DNA of 64,000 nt from NCBI GenBank assembly GCA_963204745.1, contig CAUJHF010000063.1:49287-113286 (forward strand), written 5' to 3'. Of the stretch, positions 9,569 to 18,282 are shown one piece after another. This DNA is from Pseudomonadota bacterium (lineage in GTDB: Bacteria; Pseudomonadota; Gammaproteobacteria; Steroidobacterales; GCA-2729495). Position 1 is the first letter of the stretch. The number at the start of each line of letters is the position of its first letter. The notes below the pieces were generated by a model that saw only the letters and a list, made by a program, of their open reading frames with translations, did not search any database and was not told the origin of the DNA. The position numbers and the translations under genes were made by a program.

Positions 9569-9913
9569 ATGCGAAACATCATCGAAACACTTGAATCCGA
9601 AGCCCTCAAGACCGGGATTCCTGACTTTGTGCCCGGCGACACCGTCGTGGTGCAGGTCCGGGTCAAGGAAGGTACCCGCGAGCGTCTGCAGGCCTATGAA
9701 GGTGTGGTGATTGCCCGCCGCAACCGGGGCCTGAACTCGTCATTTACCGTGCGCAAGGTATCGCATGGCGAAGGCGTGGAACGCGTTTTCCCATTGCACA
9801 GCCCGACGGTTGCCGATATCACGGTCAAGCGCCGTGGTGCGGTGCGCAGGGCCAAGCTCTACTACCTGCGTGATCGCAGCGGCAAGTCCGCACGTATTCG
9901 CGAAAAGGTCTGA
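9569..9913 (+). CDS. rplS: 50S ribosomal protein L19
   Basis: Large-subunit protein at the 30S-50S interface. The 114 residues include [20 protein letters not shown] and the [19 protein letters not shown] core. The ATG at 9569 is preferred over the ORF-track start 15 codons upstream because L19 proteins begin MRNIIETLE-like. It is the last gene of the ribosomal block. Confidence 0.97.
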   Translation: MRNIIETLESEALKTGIPDFVPGDTVVVQVRVKEGTRERLQAYEGVVIARRNRGLNSSFTVRKVSHGEGVERVFPLHSPTVADITVKRRGAVRRAKLYYLRDRSGKSARIREKV

Positions 9914-9925
9914 TCGCCCGGGTTT

Positions 9926-10843
9926 TTGCCGGTGCCTGGTCTGCCACGGTATCGCGCTGGCCCGGACCCGTCCCGGTGGTTCTCGCCTGGCCTGCGCCAG
10001 GCAGTTGCTGCCACGCTGGTCGCCCTGCTGATGTCGGGCTGTGCCAGTATGGCGAAGTCGGCAGCAGCGGATTTCGCCGGCAATCTTTCTGTGGCCATCC
10101 TGAATCAGGATGATCCGGAACTCGTCCGCGACAGTCTGCCGGCCTACCTTCTCATTCTCGACTCGCTGGCCGCCTCGCCAGAAGCGACAGGCGATATACT
10201 CGGTGCGAGCGCCAGGCTTTATGCCGCATACGCTGTGGTGTTTGTTGCCGATCCGGACCGGTCAGCAAATCTTGCCGCACATGCCCGTGCCTACGGTACG
10301 CGTGCCCTGTGTGCTGATGGCAGGGGGCATAGCTGTGGTATCGACAGCTTGCCGTATACCGACCTTGATCTGCAGCTGGAAAAGACTGATTCCGGCGATG
10401 CATCCGTGCTGCTGAGCTATGTGGTCGCTTCACTGGCCTATATCAGAACCCATGGCGAAGACTGGCAGGCACTGGCTGAACTGCCGAGAATGGAACGTGT
10501 GCTGAACCGGCTGCTGGTGCTCAGTCCAGACAGCGATGGGGCGCAAGTGAATACCTATCTCGGTGTACTTAATACGCTGCGGCCCGCGGCACTCGGTGGG
10601 CATCCGGAGCGCGGACGGGTATATTTTGAACGCGCACTGGAACTGACCGGCCGGCGCGACCTTGGTGTACTGGTTGACTATGCAAGGGGCTATGCGCGCC
10701 TCGTCTATGATCGCGAGCTGCACGATCAGCTGCTCAATGAAGCGTTGCAGGCGGACCCCCGTCAACCAGGATATACGCTGTTCAATATACTGGCCCAGCG
10801 ACAGGCTGCCGAGCTGCTGGCCTCAGCTGATGATTACTTCTAG
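9926..10843 (+). CDS. TatT-like TRAP-associated TPR lipoprotein
   Basis: Predicted lipoprotein of about 305 residues matching the T component family of tetratricopeptide-repeat-associated TRAP transporters, first described as TatT in Treponema pallidum. A hydrophobic signal ends in the lipobox LMSGC; the remainder is helical, with TPR-like pairs (SLPAYLLILDSL, RGRVYFERALEL, LLNEALQADP). In T. pallidum, TatT trimerises and binds the solute-binding protein TatP; the next gene here encodes a DctP-type solute-binding protein. No ATG precedes the lipobox at a sensible distance: TTG at 9926 or GTG at 9932 are the options. It starts 12 bases after rplS but belongs with the TRAP genes downstream. Confidence 0.82.
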   Translation: MPVPGLPRYRAGPDPSRWFSPGLRQAVAATLVALLMSGCASMAKSAAADFAGNLSVAILNQDDPELVRDSLPAYLLILDSLAASPEATGDILGASARLYAAYAVVFVADPDRSANLAAHARAYGTRALCADGRGHSCGIDSLPYTDLDLQLEKTDSGDASVLLSYVVASLAYIRTHGEDWQALAELPRMERVLNRLLVLSPDSDGAQVNTYLGVLNTLRPAALGGHPERGRVYFERALELTGRRDLGVLVDYARGYARLVYDRELHDQLLNEALQADPRQPGYTLFNILAQRQAAELLASADDYF

Positions 10844-10858
10844 AGGCGCTTTGTACTG

Positions 10859-11908
10859 ATGCTTACCTGGCTGAAACGATTCATACCGATACTGTGTACG
10901 CTGACCATTCTGGCTGGCGTTTGCCTGCCGGGGCTGCTCCATGCCGCGGACCTGAAGATTGCGACGGTAGCGCCAGAGGGGTCTTCATGGATGAAAGACC
11001 TGCGTGCTGCAGGGCTGCAGATCCGGGAGCGGACATCCGGCCGCCTCAATCTGAAGTTCTATGGTGGTGGCATACAGGGCAGTGACCGCAAGGTCCTGCG
11101 CAAGATCCGCATCGGCCAGCTGCAGGGTGGCGTCTTTACATCCAACGGCCTGCAGGAGCGCTATCCGGATATCGTGATCTACGGTTCGCCGATGCTCTTT
11201 GACACGATTGACGAAGTGGATTTTGTACGCAAGCGCATGGACAAGCGGCTGGCTGCCGGGCTTGAACAGGCCGGCTTCGTGTCTTTCGGGTTCGCGGGCG
11301 GTGGTTTTGCCTACCTGATGTCCAACAAGCCCGTAACGGGCATTGCAGACCTGCGCGGGCAGAAGATATGGGTTCCGGAAGGTGATCCGACCAGCTATGC
11401 GGCGATGGAGTCACTGGAACTCTCGCCTGTAGCACTGCCGATTACTGACGTACTTACCGGCCTGCAGACCGGCCTGCTGAATATCGTCGCAACGCCGCCG
11501 GTGGGTGCGGTCGTCCTGCAGTGGTACACCAAGACAAAATACATCACGACGCAGCCACTCAGCTACACGATCGGTCTGCTCGCCATCGACAAGAACGCAC
11601 TCAGGAACGTCAGTGCCGCCGATCAGGCTGAGCTGCGCGAAGTAATGACGAAGCTCTATGAACACTTCGATGCACAGAACCGCATCGATAATGCCAAAGC
11701 AGAGGACGCGCTGCGGGCCAACGGTATGCAGTTCCTGCAGCTGGACCCCGCCGAAGTGCCGGTATGGCGTGAATCTACAGCCCGTGCAATGGACAAGCTC
11801 GCGGCCAAAGGGGACATCTCAGCTGATCTGCTGCGTGAAGCCCGTGGCTATGTTCAGGAATTTCGTGCAGCCCGGTCAGGCGGCAAGGCGGCTGGTTCGG
11901 GCCAGTGA
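10859..11908 (+). CDS. dctP: TRAP transporter solute-binding protein, DctP family
   Basis: Periplasmic substrate-binding subunit of a sodium-driven tripartite transporter. A signal peptide (residues 1-29, ending LLHA-AD) is followed by the DctP pattern: LKIATVAPEGSSWMKD, LNLKFYGGGIQGSD, a mid-protein GFAGGGFAYLMSNKPV and the WVPEGDPTSYAAMESL ligand region. It has 349 residues. The usual DctP arginine that salt-bridges a carboxylate (R in the NLRGxKxR segment) is less obvious here (DLRGQKIWVPEG). With the TatT-like lipoprotein upstream this suggests a TPR-associated (hydrophobic ligand) subtype rather than a C4-dicarboxylate carrier. The substrate cannot be read from sequence. Confidence 0.9.
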   Translation: MLTWLKRFIPILCTLTILAGVCLPGLLHAADLKIATVAPEGSSWMKDLRAAGLQIRERTSGRLNLKFYGGGIQGSDRKVLRKIRIGQLQGGVFTSNGLQERYPDIVIYGSPMLFDTIDEVDFVRKRMDKRLAAGLEQAGFVSFGFAGGGFAYLMSNKPVTGIADLRGQKIWVPEGDPTSYAAMESLELSPVALPITDVLTGLQTGLLNIVATPPVGAVVLQWYTKTKYITTQPLSYTIGLLAIDKNALRNVSAADQAELREVMTKLYEHFDAQNRIDNAKAEDALRANGMQFLQLDPAEVPVWRESTARAMDKLAAKGDISADLLREARGYVQEFRAARSGGKAAGSGQ

Positions 11909-12447
11909 GCTGGTCGCAACAATCGCCGGAGCAGTCAGGCGAACCCGGCGGATTTCTGCAGCGCGCGGGGCGAATCGGCCGCAGCCTGGAAAATCTCCTG
12001 CTCGCCATCATCCTGTTCGCGATGATCGGTCTGGCTGCTTACCAGGTCGCATTGCGCAATATCGCCGGCAGCGGCATCAGCTGGGCAGATGAGGCCCTGA
12101 GGCTGATGGTGCTGTGGGCGGCGATCGTGGGTGCCGTGGCTGCCAGTCGGGACAACGTGCATTTGCGTATTGACTTGCTGTCGCGGTTTCTTTCGCGAAC
12201 CGGACGCATGGCGACCGCAATCGTGGTGGATGTCTTTACCGTTGCCGTGGCGGGAATACTGGCCTGGTACTCCTGGGAGTTCGTGGCGGAGTCACGCGAG
12301 TTCGGTGACCAGATTTTCGGCGATCTGCCGTTGTGGCCGTTTCAGGCGGTGCTGCCCGCCGGTTTTGCGCTGATCGCATACCGGTACCTGATCGGTGCGG
12401 TCATTCAACTGCATACGCTGCTACGTAGCGGCGGGGCACGGCCTTGA
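11905..12447 (+). CDS. dctQ: TRAP transporter small permease, DctQ
   Basis: Small membrane subunit linking solute-binding protein and DctM. The 180 residues contain four hydrophobic helices (near 30-55, 65-85, 105-130 and 145-165) and the family WADEALRLMVLWAAIVGA segment. The start is GTG at 11905, overlapping the dctP stop as GTGA, so the two are translationally coupled. Confidence 0.9.
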   Translation: MSWSQQSPEQSGEPGGFLQRAGRIGRSLENLLLAIILFAMIGLAAYQVALRNIAGSGISWADEALRLMVLWAAIVGAVAASRDNVHLRIDLLSRFLSRTGRMATAIVVDVFTVAVAGILAWYSWEFVAESREFGDQIFGDLPLWPFQAVLPAGFALIAYRYLIGAVIQLHTLLRSGGARP

Positions 12448-13703
12448 TACTGACCGGACTCCTGCTCATCCTGCTGGCCCTGATGGGTGCGCCGCTGTTT
12501 GCGGTCATCGGCGCCAGTGCGTTGCTCGGTTTTGCGCGCAGCGACATACCACTGACCGCAGTGCCGATCGAGATCTTCGGTATTGCAGAAACGCCCATCT
12601 TGCTGGCGATCCCACTGTTTACCTTTGCCGGGTACCTGTTGAGCGAAAGCCGGGCGGCCGCACGGCTGGTGCGCCTGAGTTCCGCCTTGCTTGGCTGGTT
12701 GCCGGGGGGGCTCGCGATGGTTGCGGTCGCGACCTGCTCGCTGTTTACCGCATTCACAGGCGGCTCGGGCGTAACGATCATCGCCATCGGCGCACTGCTG
12801 TACCCGGCTCTGGTGCAGTCCGGCTACAAGGAAGGATTTACGCTCGGGCTGGTGACCTCTTCAGGCAGCCTCGGCCTGCTGTTTGCGCCGTCGTTGCCGC
12901 TCATAATCTACGGAATCATCGCCGAGGTTTCGATAGACGAGCTGTTTATTGCCGGGATTCTGCCCGGTGTGCTGATGATGGTCGCTCTGGCGGCCTATTG
13001 CCTGTGGATGAACCGCGCAAACCGTCGTCCCATGTCGGAATTCTCCTGGCGTGAGGTCGGGCAGGCAGCCCGCGAATCGGTCTGGGAGCTGCCGCTGCCA
13101 GTTGTCGTGCTGGGCGGAATCTATAGCGGTCTGGTTGCGGTTTCGGAGGCCGCTGCCGTGACGGTCGTTTACGTGCTGGTTATAGAAACGTTGGTCTATC
13201 GCGAGATACCGCTACGCAAGCTGCCCGGCATCGTGCGCGATTCGATGGTCCTGGTCGGCGGCATTCTGCTGATCCTTGGCATTTCACTGGCATCGACCAA
13301 CTACATGATCGATGCGCAGGTGCCGCAGAAACTTATCGGTCTGGTTACCAGCTATATATCCAGTCAGACGAGCTTTTTGTTCCTGCTGATCGGCTTTCTG
13401 ATGGTCATCGGCTGTATCCTGCACATCTATTCGGCGCTGGTTCTGGTCGTGCCGCTGATATTGCCGGTAGCGGCCAAGTACGGGATCGACCCGGTTCACC
13501 TGGGAATCATTTTTGTTGCCACGATGGAACTCGGATATCTGTTGCCGCCCATCGGCCTGAACCTGTATATCTCCAGCTACCGGTTTGAGCAGCCGGTGCT
13601 GCGCGTCTGTGCGGCGACCTTTCCGTTTGTGCTGATACTGCTGGTCGCAGTACTGTTGATCACCTTTATCAGCCCGCTGTCACTGGCCCTGATCGGAAAG
13701 TGA
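12444..13703 (+). CDS. dctM: TRAP transporter large permease, DctM
   Basis: Membrane subunit that carries the transport path. The 419-residue protein has about twelve hydrophobic segments with typical DctM motifs: LLAIPLFTFAGYLLSE near 50, FTAFTGGSGVTIIAIGALL near 100 and GLVTSSGSLGLLFAPSLPLI near 133. It starts with TTG at 12444, overlapping the dctQ stop as TTGA. The TatT-DctP-DctQ-DctM set is therefore one tightly coupled operon. Confidence 0.93.
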   Translation: MILTGLLLILLALMGAPLFAVIGASALLGFARSDIPLTAVPIEIFGIAETPILLAIPLFTFAGYLLSESRAAARLVRLSSALLGWLPGGLAMVAVATCSLFTAFTGGSGVTIIAIGALLYPALVQSGYKEGFTLGLVTSSGSLGLLFAPSLPLIIYGIIAEVSIDELFIAGILPGVLMMVALAAYCLWMNRANRRPMSEFSWREVGQAARESVWELPLPVVVLGGIYSGLVAVSEAAAVTVVYVLVIETLVYREIPLRKLPGIVRDSMVLVGGILLILGISLASTNYMIDAQVPQKLIGLVTSYISSQTSFLFLLIGFLMVIGCILHIYSALVLVVPLILPVAAKYGIDPVHLGIIFVATMELGYLLPPIGLNLYISSYRFEQPVLRVCAATFPFVLILLVAVLLITFISPLSLALIGK

Positions 13704-13749
13704 TATCGCGGTCCTGGCAGACAGCTCATCGGTTGCAGAGGGTACTTTA

Positions 13750-14868
13750 ATGAGCCATAGCTATCGGTCGTTCTGTTGTGCTGTACTGGCACTTCTCCTG
13801 TCCGGTGCTGAAGTGCGCGCCGGCGCCCCCGCCGAATTCCTGCGCGTGCCGCCCGGATTCAAGGCAGAGATCCTGATCGCTGATGTTCCGAAGGCCCGTT
13901 CAATGGCATTGGGTACTGCAGGAACCCTGTTTGTGGGTACGCAGTTCGGCGACGGGACCGTATATGCGATTCGCGATGCACTGGGTGAGCATCCGCAGGT
14001 CACAAAACTTGTTCAGGGCCTGAAGGTACCGAACGGGGTGGCCTTTCGTGACGGGGCCCTCTACGTAGCAGAGCCGCGGCGCATACTGAAGTTTCCGCGG
14101 GCCGAAGAAACCAGCGCTGAGCCGCGCGTACCCGAAGTCCTTGTCGCAGACCTGCCCTACAAGATTGCGCTGCATGCCTGGAGGTATCTGGCTTTCGGGC
14201 CGGATGGCAAGCTCTATGTGCCGGTCGGTGCGCCCTGCAACATCTGTGACGACAAAGAGTTTGGCCTGATCCTGCGCATGAACGCTGATGGCAGTGGACG
14301 GGAAGTCATTGCCCGAGGGGTACGCAATTCGCTGGGCATGAGCTGGCATCCACAGACCGGTGAGTTGTGGTTCACTGATAATGGTCGTGACATGCTTGGT
14401 GATGATGTGCCGGCGGATGAGCTGAACCGGATGCCGGTCGCAGGCCTGGATTTCGGTTTTCCGTATTGTCATGGTGGCGATCTGGTTGATCCCGAGTTCG
14501 GTACGCTGGGCAGCTGTGCAGATGCGCAGGCGCCGGTGCAAAAGCTCGGGCCGCATGTGGCCGCGCTGGGTGTCCGCTTTTATACCGGTGCCATGTTTCC
14601 TGCCGAATACCGCAATCAGGTGTTCATTGCCGAGCATGGCTCCTGGAACCGCAGCAAGGAAGTTGCCCGGACCGGCTACCGGATCACGCTGGTGCGTCTG
14701 AAAGGGAATGCTGCTGTTGCTTATGAGGCCTTTGCGGAGGGCTGGCTGGAGGGTGACAAGGTGGAGGGCAGACCCGTAGACCTGCTCGTCGCACCTGACG
14801 GCTCGCTGCTGGTCAGTGATGACGTGCGGGGCGCGATTTACCGTATCAGTTATCAACCGGGCGCCTGA
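13750..14868 (+). CDS. Exported PQQ-dependent sugar dehydrogenase-like beta-propeller
   Basis: Periplasmic 372-residue protein of the soluble glucose/sorbosone dehydrogenase family. A signal peptide (about residues 1-24) is followed by propeller blades with PPGFKAEILIADVPKARSMA, LAFGPDGKLYVPVGAPCNIC, SLGMSWHPQTGELWFTDNGRD and IAEHGSWNRS. The last two are hallmark motifs of this family. Substrate and cofactor use are not proven by the sequence. An RBS-like GAGGG precedes the ATG. It follows dctM after 46 bases; no PQQ synthesis genes are in the window. Confidence 0.82.
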   Translation: MSHSYRSFCCAVLALLLSGAEVRAGAPAEFLRVPPGFKAEILIADVPKARSMALGTAGTLFVGTQFGDGTVYAIRDALGEHPQVTKLVQGLKVPNGVAFRDGALYVAEPRRILKFPRAEETSAEPRVPEVLVADLPYKIALHAWRYLAFGPDGKLYVPVGAPCNICDDKEFGLILRMNADGSGREVIARGVRNSLGMSWHPQTGELWFTDNGRDMLGDDVPADELNRMPVAGLDFGFPYCHGGDLVDPEFGTLGSCADAQAPVQKLGPHVAALGVRFYTGAMFPAEYRNQVFIAEHGSWNRSKEVARTGYRITLVRLKGNAAVAYEAFAEGWLEGDKVEGRPVDLLVAPDGSLLVSDDVRGAIYRISYQPGA

Positions 14869-14907
14869 CGGGGCGCGGTAACCGCAGGGATATACAGAGA
14901 GGTTTCA

Positions 14908-16773
14908 ATGTCTATTTCCGGATTCTTGGCGAAACTGGTACGGGCGATCTGGTACGGGCTCGATACCCTGCGCCGGGTACTGCATCTCATTATTCTGCTT
15001 GCCCTGTTTGTCGCGGTGCTGGCCGGGCTGGCTGGTGGTGTGGCGCCCGTTCCGTCGACCGCGGCGCTGATAGTCAATCCCGGCGGCGCGCTGGTCGAGC
15101 AGCTCGAGGGCAGCCCGCTCGATCGTGCGATCGCCCAGTTCAATAACCAGACTGAGCCACAGACGCTGGTGCGCGATATTACCGACAGTCTGGAATATGC
15201 CGTGAGCGATGACCGGATCAAGGTAATCGTCCTCAATCTCGACGGTCTGGAGTCAGGCGGGCTGGCCAAGTTGCAGACCATTGCACTGGCCGTTGACAAG
15301 CTGCGTGGCGCGGGCAAGAAGGTCATAGCCTTTGGTAACGGCTATACGCGAGATCAGTACTATCTCGCGTCGCGCGCCGATGAGGTGATCATGCATGACC
15401 TGGGCATGGTTTATCTGGAAGGCTACGAGTACTACCGGATGTTCTTCAAGAGCGCGCTCGACAAGCTCTTCATCGATGTCAATGTATTCAAAGTCGGTGA
15501 ATTCAAGTCGTTCGTCGAACCCTTTACCCGGAACGACATGTCGGCAGCAGACCGGGAGGCCAGTCAGCGATGGATTGGCTCGCTGTGGAGCTCGTGGGAA
15601 CGCGATGTTGCGGCAGCGCGCGGGATGGAAGTGAAAGCGCTCGATGACTACAGTAATGAATTTGCGGGCCACATCGAGAATGCCGGGGGGCATGCAGCGA
15701 AGGCCGCAATAGCCGCACACCTGGTGGACAGGCTCATGTCCCTGCCCGAGTTTGACGAGTACATCACCGGTATGGTCGGTCCGGACGATGCCGACGACGG
15801 CAGCTACAGCGCGATAGGTTTCAAGGAATATCTGGTGGCCACTGCGATCGAACGCAAGCTTGCGGAGCCGCACGAGCGCAATGTTGCAATTATCGTCGCA
15901 GCCGGTGAGATCGTGGATGGGGAGGCACCGCCCGGAACCGTGGGTGGGGATACGCTTGCATACCAGATCCGTGAAGCCAGACTGGATGACAGCATCGATG
16001 CCCTGGTGCTGCGGATCGACAGCCCGGGCGGCAGCATGTTTGCATCACAGGTCATCAGTGATGAGCTTGATGCGCTCAAGGCGGCTGGCAAGCCGCTGAT
16101 TGCGTCGATGAGTGCTGTTGCTGCATCGGGCGGTTACTACATCGCAATGCCGGCAGACGAGATATGGGCCAGCGATACCACGATCACCGGTTCCATCGGT
16201 GTAGGTGCGATTCTGCCAACCGTACAGCGCGGCCTGGAGCAACTTGGCGTCCATGTCGATGGCTTCGGTACTACGAAACTTGCCGGGCAGCTACGGCTTG
16301 ACCGGCCGCTGGGTGATGATGCGCGCCGCATCCTGACAGCCAGCGTTGAGGATGCCTACCGGATATTTGTCGACCACGTTGCCGCCGCACGTGACATGAC
16401 GCCCGAGCGCGCCGACAGCATCGCCCAAGGGCGCGTCTGGATAGGTGCTGATGGCAAGGAACTCGGGTTGGTCGACAGCATCGGTGGACTGGATGAGGCT
16501 GTGCAGGCGGCAGCCAGCCGCGCTGGACTTGATGCGAACAAGTATGGACGGCGTTACATCGAGCCCGAACTGTCATTCGGCCAGCGGCTGGCCGCTGAGC
16601 TGATCACACGGAGCGTCCGGGTCCTGACTGCGCTGGGCTTGCGTACACCCGAGACCGTTCCGTCCGGGCTGGTGCGTCAAGCGATGCGCGCCGTTGATCG
16701 GGAAGTGAAGGCACTGACAGCCCTCAACGACCCGCGTAGTCTCTACTATCACTGCTTCTGCAGCATCTACTAG
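14908..16773 (+). CDS. sppA: Signal peptide peptidase SppA (67K type)
   Basis: Inner-membrane serine/lysine protease that degrades left-over signal peptides. The 621-residue length is that of the two-domain (E. coli-type) enzyme. A single N-terminal transmembrane helix (residues 28-48) is followed by the first domain carrying the probable catalytic lysine (VGEFKSFVEPFTR) and the second domain with the catalytic serine (MSAVAASGGYYIAMPAD). The ATG is preceded by GAGAGG. The last four bases overlap the convergent sixA gene. Confidence 0.93.
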   Translation: MSISGFLAKLVRAIWYGLDTLRRVLHLIILLALFVAVLAGLAGGVAPVPSTAALIVNPGGALVEQLEGSPLDRAIAQFNNQTEPQTLVRDITDSLEYAVSDDRIKVIVLNLDGLESGGLAKLQTIALAVDKLRGAGKKVIAFGNGYTRDQYYLASRADEVIMHDLGMVYLEGYEYYRMFFKSALDKLFIDVNVFKVGEFKSFVEPFTRNDMSAADREASQRWIGSLWSSWERDVAAARGMEVKALDDYSNEFAGHIENAGGHAAKAAIAAHLVDRLMSLPEFDEYITGMVGPDDADDGSYSAIGFKEYLVATAIERKLAEPHERNVAIIVAAGEIVDGEAPPGTVGGDTLAYQIREARLDDSIDALVLRIDSPGGSMFASQVISDELDALKAAGKPLIASMSAVAASGGYYIAMPADEIWASDTTITGSIGVGAILPTVQRGLEQLGVHVDGFGTTKLAGQLRLDRPLGDDARRILTASVEDAYRIFVDHVAAARDMTPERADSIAQGRVWIGADGKELGLVDSIGGLDEAVQAAASRAGLDANKYGRRYIEPELSFGQRLAAELITRSVRVLTALGLRTPETVPSGLVRQAMRAVDREVKALTALNDPRSLYYHCFCSIY

Positions 16774-17264
16774 GACTTTTTCGGATAATCGAAGAGGTGC
16801 AGGCTGCCTGATGCAGTCGCAAGGGCTGCCCAGCTCTTGAGGTCGAGATCGATCACCGTCATGCCGCAGGTCGGAATATTGTCTATGCCGCGGCCGGTGA
16901 GCAGATTGGCTAGTTCGGTCAGGCCGGGGTTGTGCCCGCAGATGATGATGTCCCTGTATGAGTCAGGCTGGCGCGCAAGCACCGCAATGATCTGTTCCGG
17001 TGTAGCGAGATACAGTTCGGGCTCGCGCTGCAGGAATTCAGGCGGGTAGCCAAGTTCGCGGGCGATGATTTGCGCCGTGTGACGGGCGCGCACCGCGGAA
17101 CTGCAGAGGATCAGCGACGGTCTGGAGCCGCGTGCCAGCAGGCGGCGGCCCATCACTGGCGCATCCTGCTGACCGCGCTGGCTCAGCGGCCGGTCATGGT
17201 CGCTGGTGCCGGCTTCCTGCCAGGAAGACTTCGCGTGGCGAAGCAGGGTCAGCCGGCGGAGCAT
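16770..17264 (-). CDS. sixA: Histidine phosphatase SixA
   Basis: Phosphohistidine phosphatase of the RHG branch of the histidine phosphatase superfamily. LLRHAKSSW supplies the catalytic RH motif, and IICGHNPGLTELANLL the second histidine. The 164-residue length fits. Known SixA proteins act on phosphotransfer proteins such as ArcB or PtsN/NPr; which one applies here is not visible. It lies four bases after the SUF operon end on the same strand and may be its last gene; its 3' end overlaps sppA by four bases. Confidence 0.9.
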   Translation of the reverse strand: MLRRLTLLRHAKSSWQEAGTSDHDRPLSQRGQQDAPVMGRRLLARGSRPSLILCSSAVRARHTAQIIARELGYPPEFLQREPELYLATPEQIIAVLARQPDSYRDIIICGHNPGLTELANLLTGRGIDNIPTCGMTVIDLDLKSWAALATASGSLHLFDYPKKS

Positions 17265-17268
17265 TGAG

Positions 17269-17820
17269 TCAGTAAAGCCCTGTTTCCAGCCGCGCAGTCT
17301 CGGACATCATGTCCCGGTTCCATGGCGGATCGAAGACCAGTTCAACATTCACTTCGGCTACGGTCGGCAGCAGGCTGATCTTCTGTCGGGCTTCTTCGAG
17401 CAGGATTTCACCCATCCCGCAGCCTGGTGCGGTCACAGTCATCATGATGTTTACTACGCGATCGCCTGAGGGGCGTTTTTCGATCGAACAGCCGTAGACC
17501 AGCCCGAGGTCCACGACGTTGATCGGAATTTCCGGGTCGTAGATGGTCTTCAGCTGTTCCCAGGCGAGCGCTTCAAATTGCTCATCGGTGGCATTGTCCG
17601 GTAAAGACGGCGGGGCTGTCGGCTCCTTGCCAAGCGCATCAGCATCCGCGCCGGCCACGCGTATCAGATTGCCCTCAAAATACACGGTAAAGCTGCCACC
17701 CATCGCCTGGGTGATGTACGCCAGTGAGTCCTTGGGCAGGGTTACCGGAGTTCCGTTTGGCACCACGAGCCCTTCGACGTCGCGGCGGACGACTACCGGT
17801 TCGTTATCGATTCCGTTCAT
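17269..17820 (-). CDS. sufT: Fe-S assembly protein SufT (DUF59/MIP18)
   Basis: Auxiliary Fe-S maturation factor. The 183 residues combine an N-terminal segment typical of SufT (LVVPNGTPVTLPKDSLAYITQAMGGSFTV) with a MIP18/DUF59 domain (YDPEIPINVVDLGLVYG, MTVTAPGCGMGEIL). It starts nine bases after sufU in the same operon. In other bacteria SufT supports maturation under high Fe-S demand. Confidence 0.92.
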   Translation of the reverse strand: MNGIDNEPVVVRRDVEGLVVPNGTPVTLPKDSLAYITQAMGGSFTVYFEGNLIRVAGADADALGKEPTAPPSLPDNATDEQFEALAWEQLKTIYDPEIPINVVDLGLVYGCSIEKRPSGDRVVNIMMTVTAPGCGMGEILLEEARQKISLLPTVAEVNVELVFDPPWNRDMMSETARLETGLY

Positions 17821-17829
17821 TGCTGTTTC

Positions 17830-18282
17830 TCATTCGGTGGTTACGGTCTCCTGAACCGCATCAAGTGCTGCGCACAGCGCCTGCCAGGGCAATGTCGCGC
17901 AGCGGATTCTAGACGGATAGTCACGCACGCCGCCGAGGGCGGCGAGTTCGCCTTCCAGCTTTCCGGTTTGCGGGCTGGACAGACCGGTAAGGAAATCATC
18001 AATGGACTGGCGCGTGGCCTCGACAGTCTTGCCGGTGACTGCATCGCTCATCATGGAGGCCGATGCCAGCGAGATGGCGCAGCCACTCGCCTCATACGCA
18101 ACGTCGGCCAGCACATCATCCTGCAGGCGCAGGTAGACATGAATTTTGTCGCCGCACAGGGCATTGTGGCCCTCAGCCTCGAGGTCATATACCTGGGGTC
18201 GCCGACGGTTGTGTGGATGACGGCTGTGACTGAGAACCGTCTGCCGGTAAAGATCCGTCAACGATGTGGCCGATCCGCTCAC
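17830..18282 (-). CDS. sufU: SufU-type scaffold/zinc sulfurtransferase
   Basis: SufU/IscU-fold protein of 150 residues. The three conserved cysteine sites are present: ALCGDKI, GCAIS and RIRCATLPW. The extra segment between the second and third cysteines is that of SufU rather than IscU. SufU accepts sulfur from SufS, replacing SufE, which is not encoded here. Its start overlaps the sufS stop by four bases. Confidence 0.93.
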   Translation of the reverse strand: MSGSATSLTDLYRQTVLSHSRHPHNRRRPQVYDLEAEGHNALCGDKIHVYLRLQDDVLADVAYEASGCAISLASASMMSDAVTGKTVEATRQSIDDFLTGLSSPQTGKLEGELAALGGVRDYPSRIRCATLPWQALCAALDAVQETVTTE

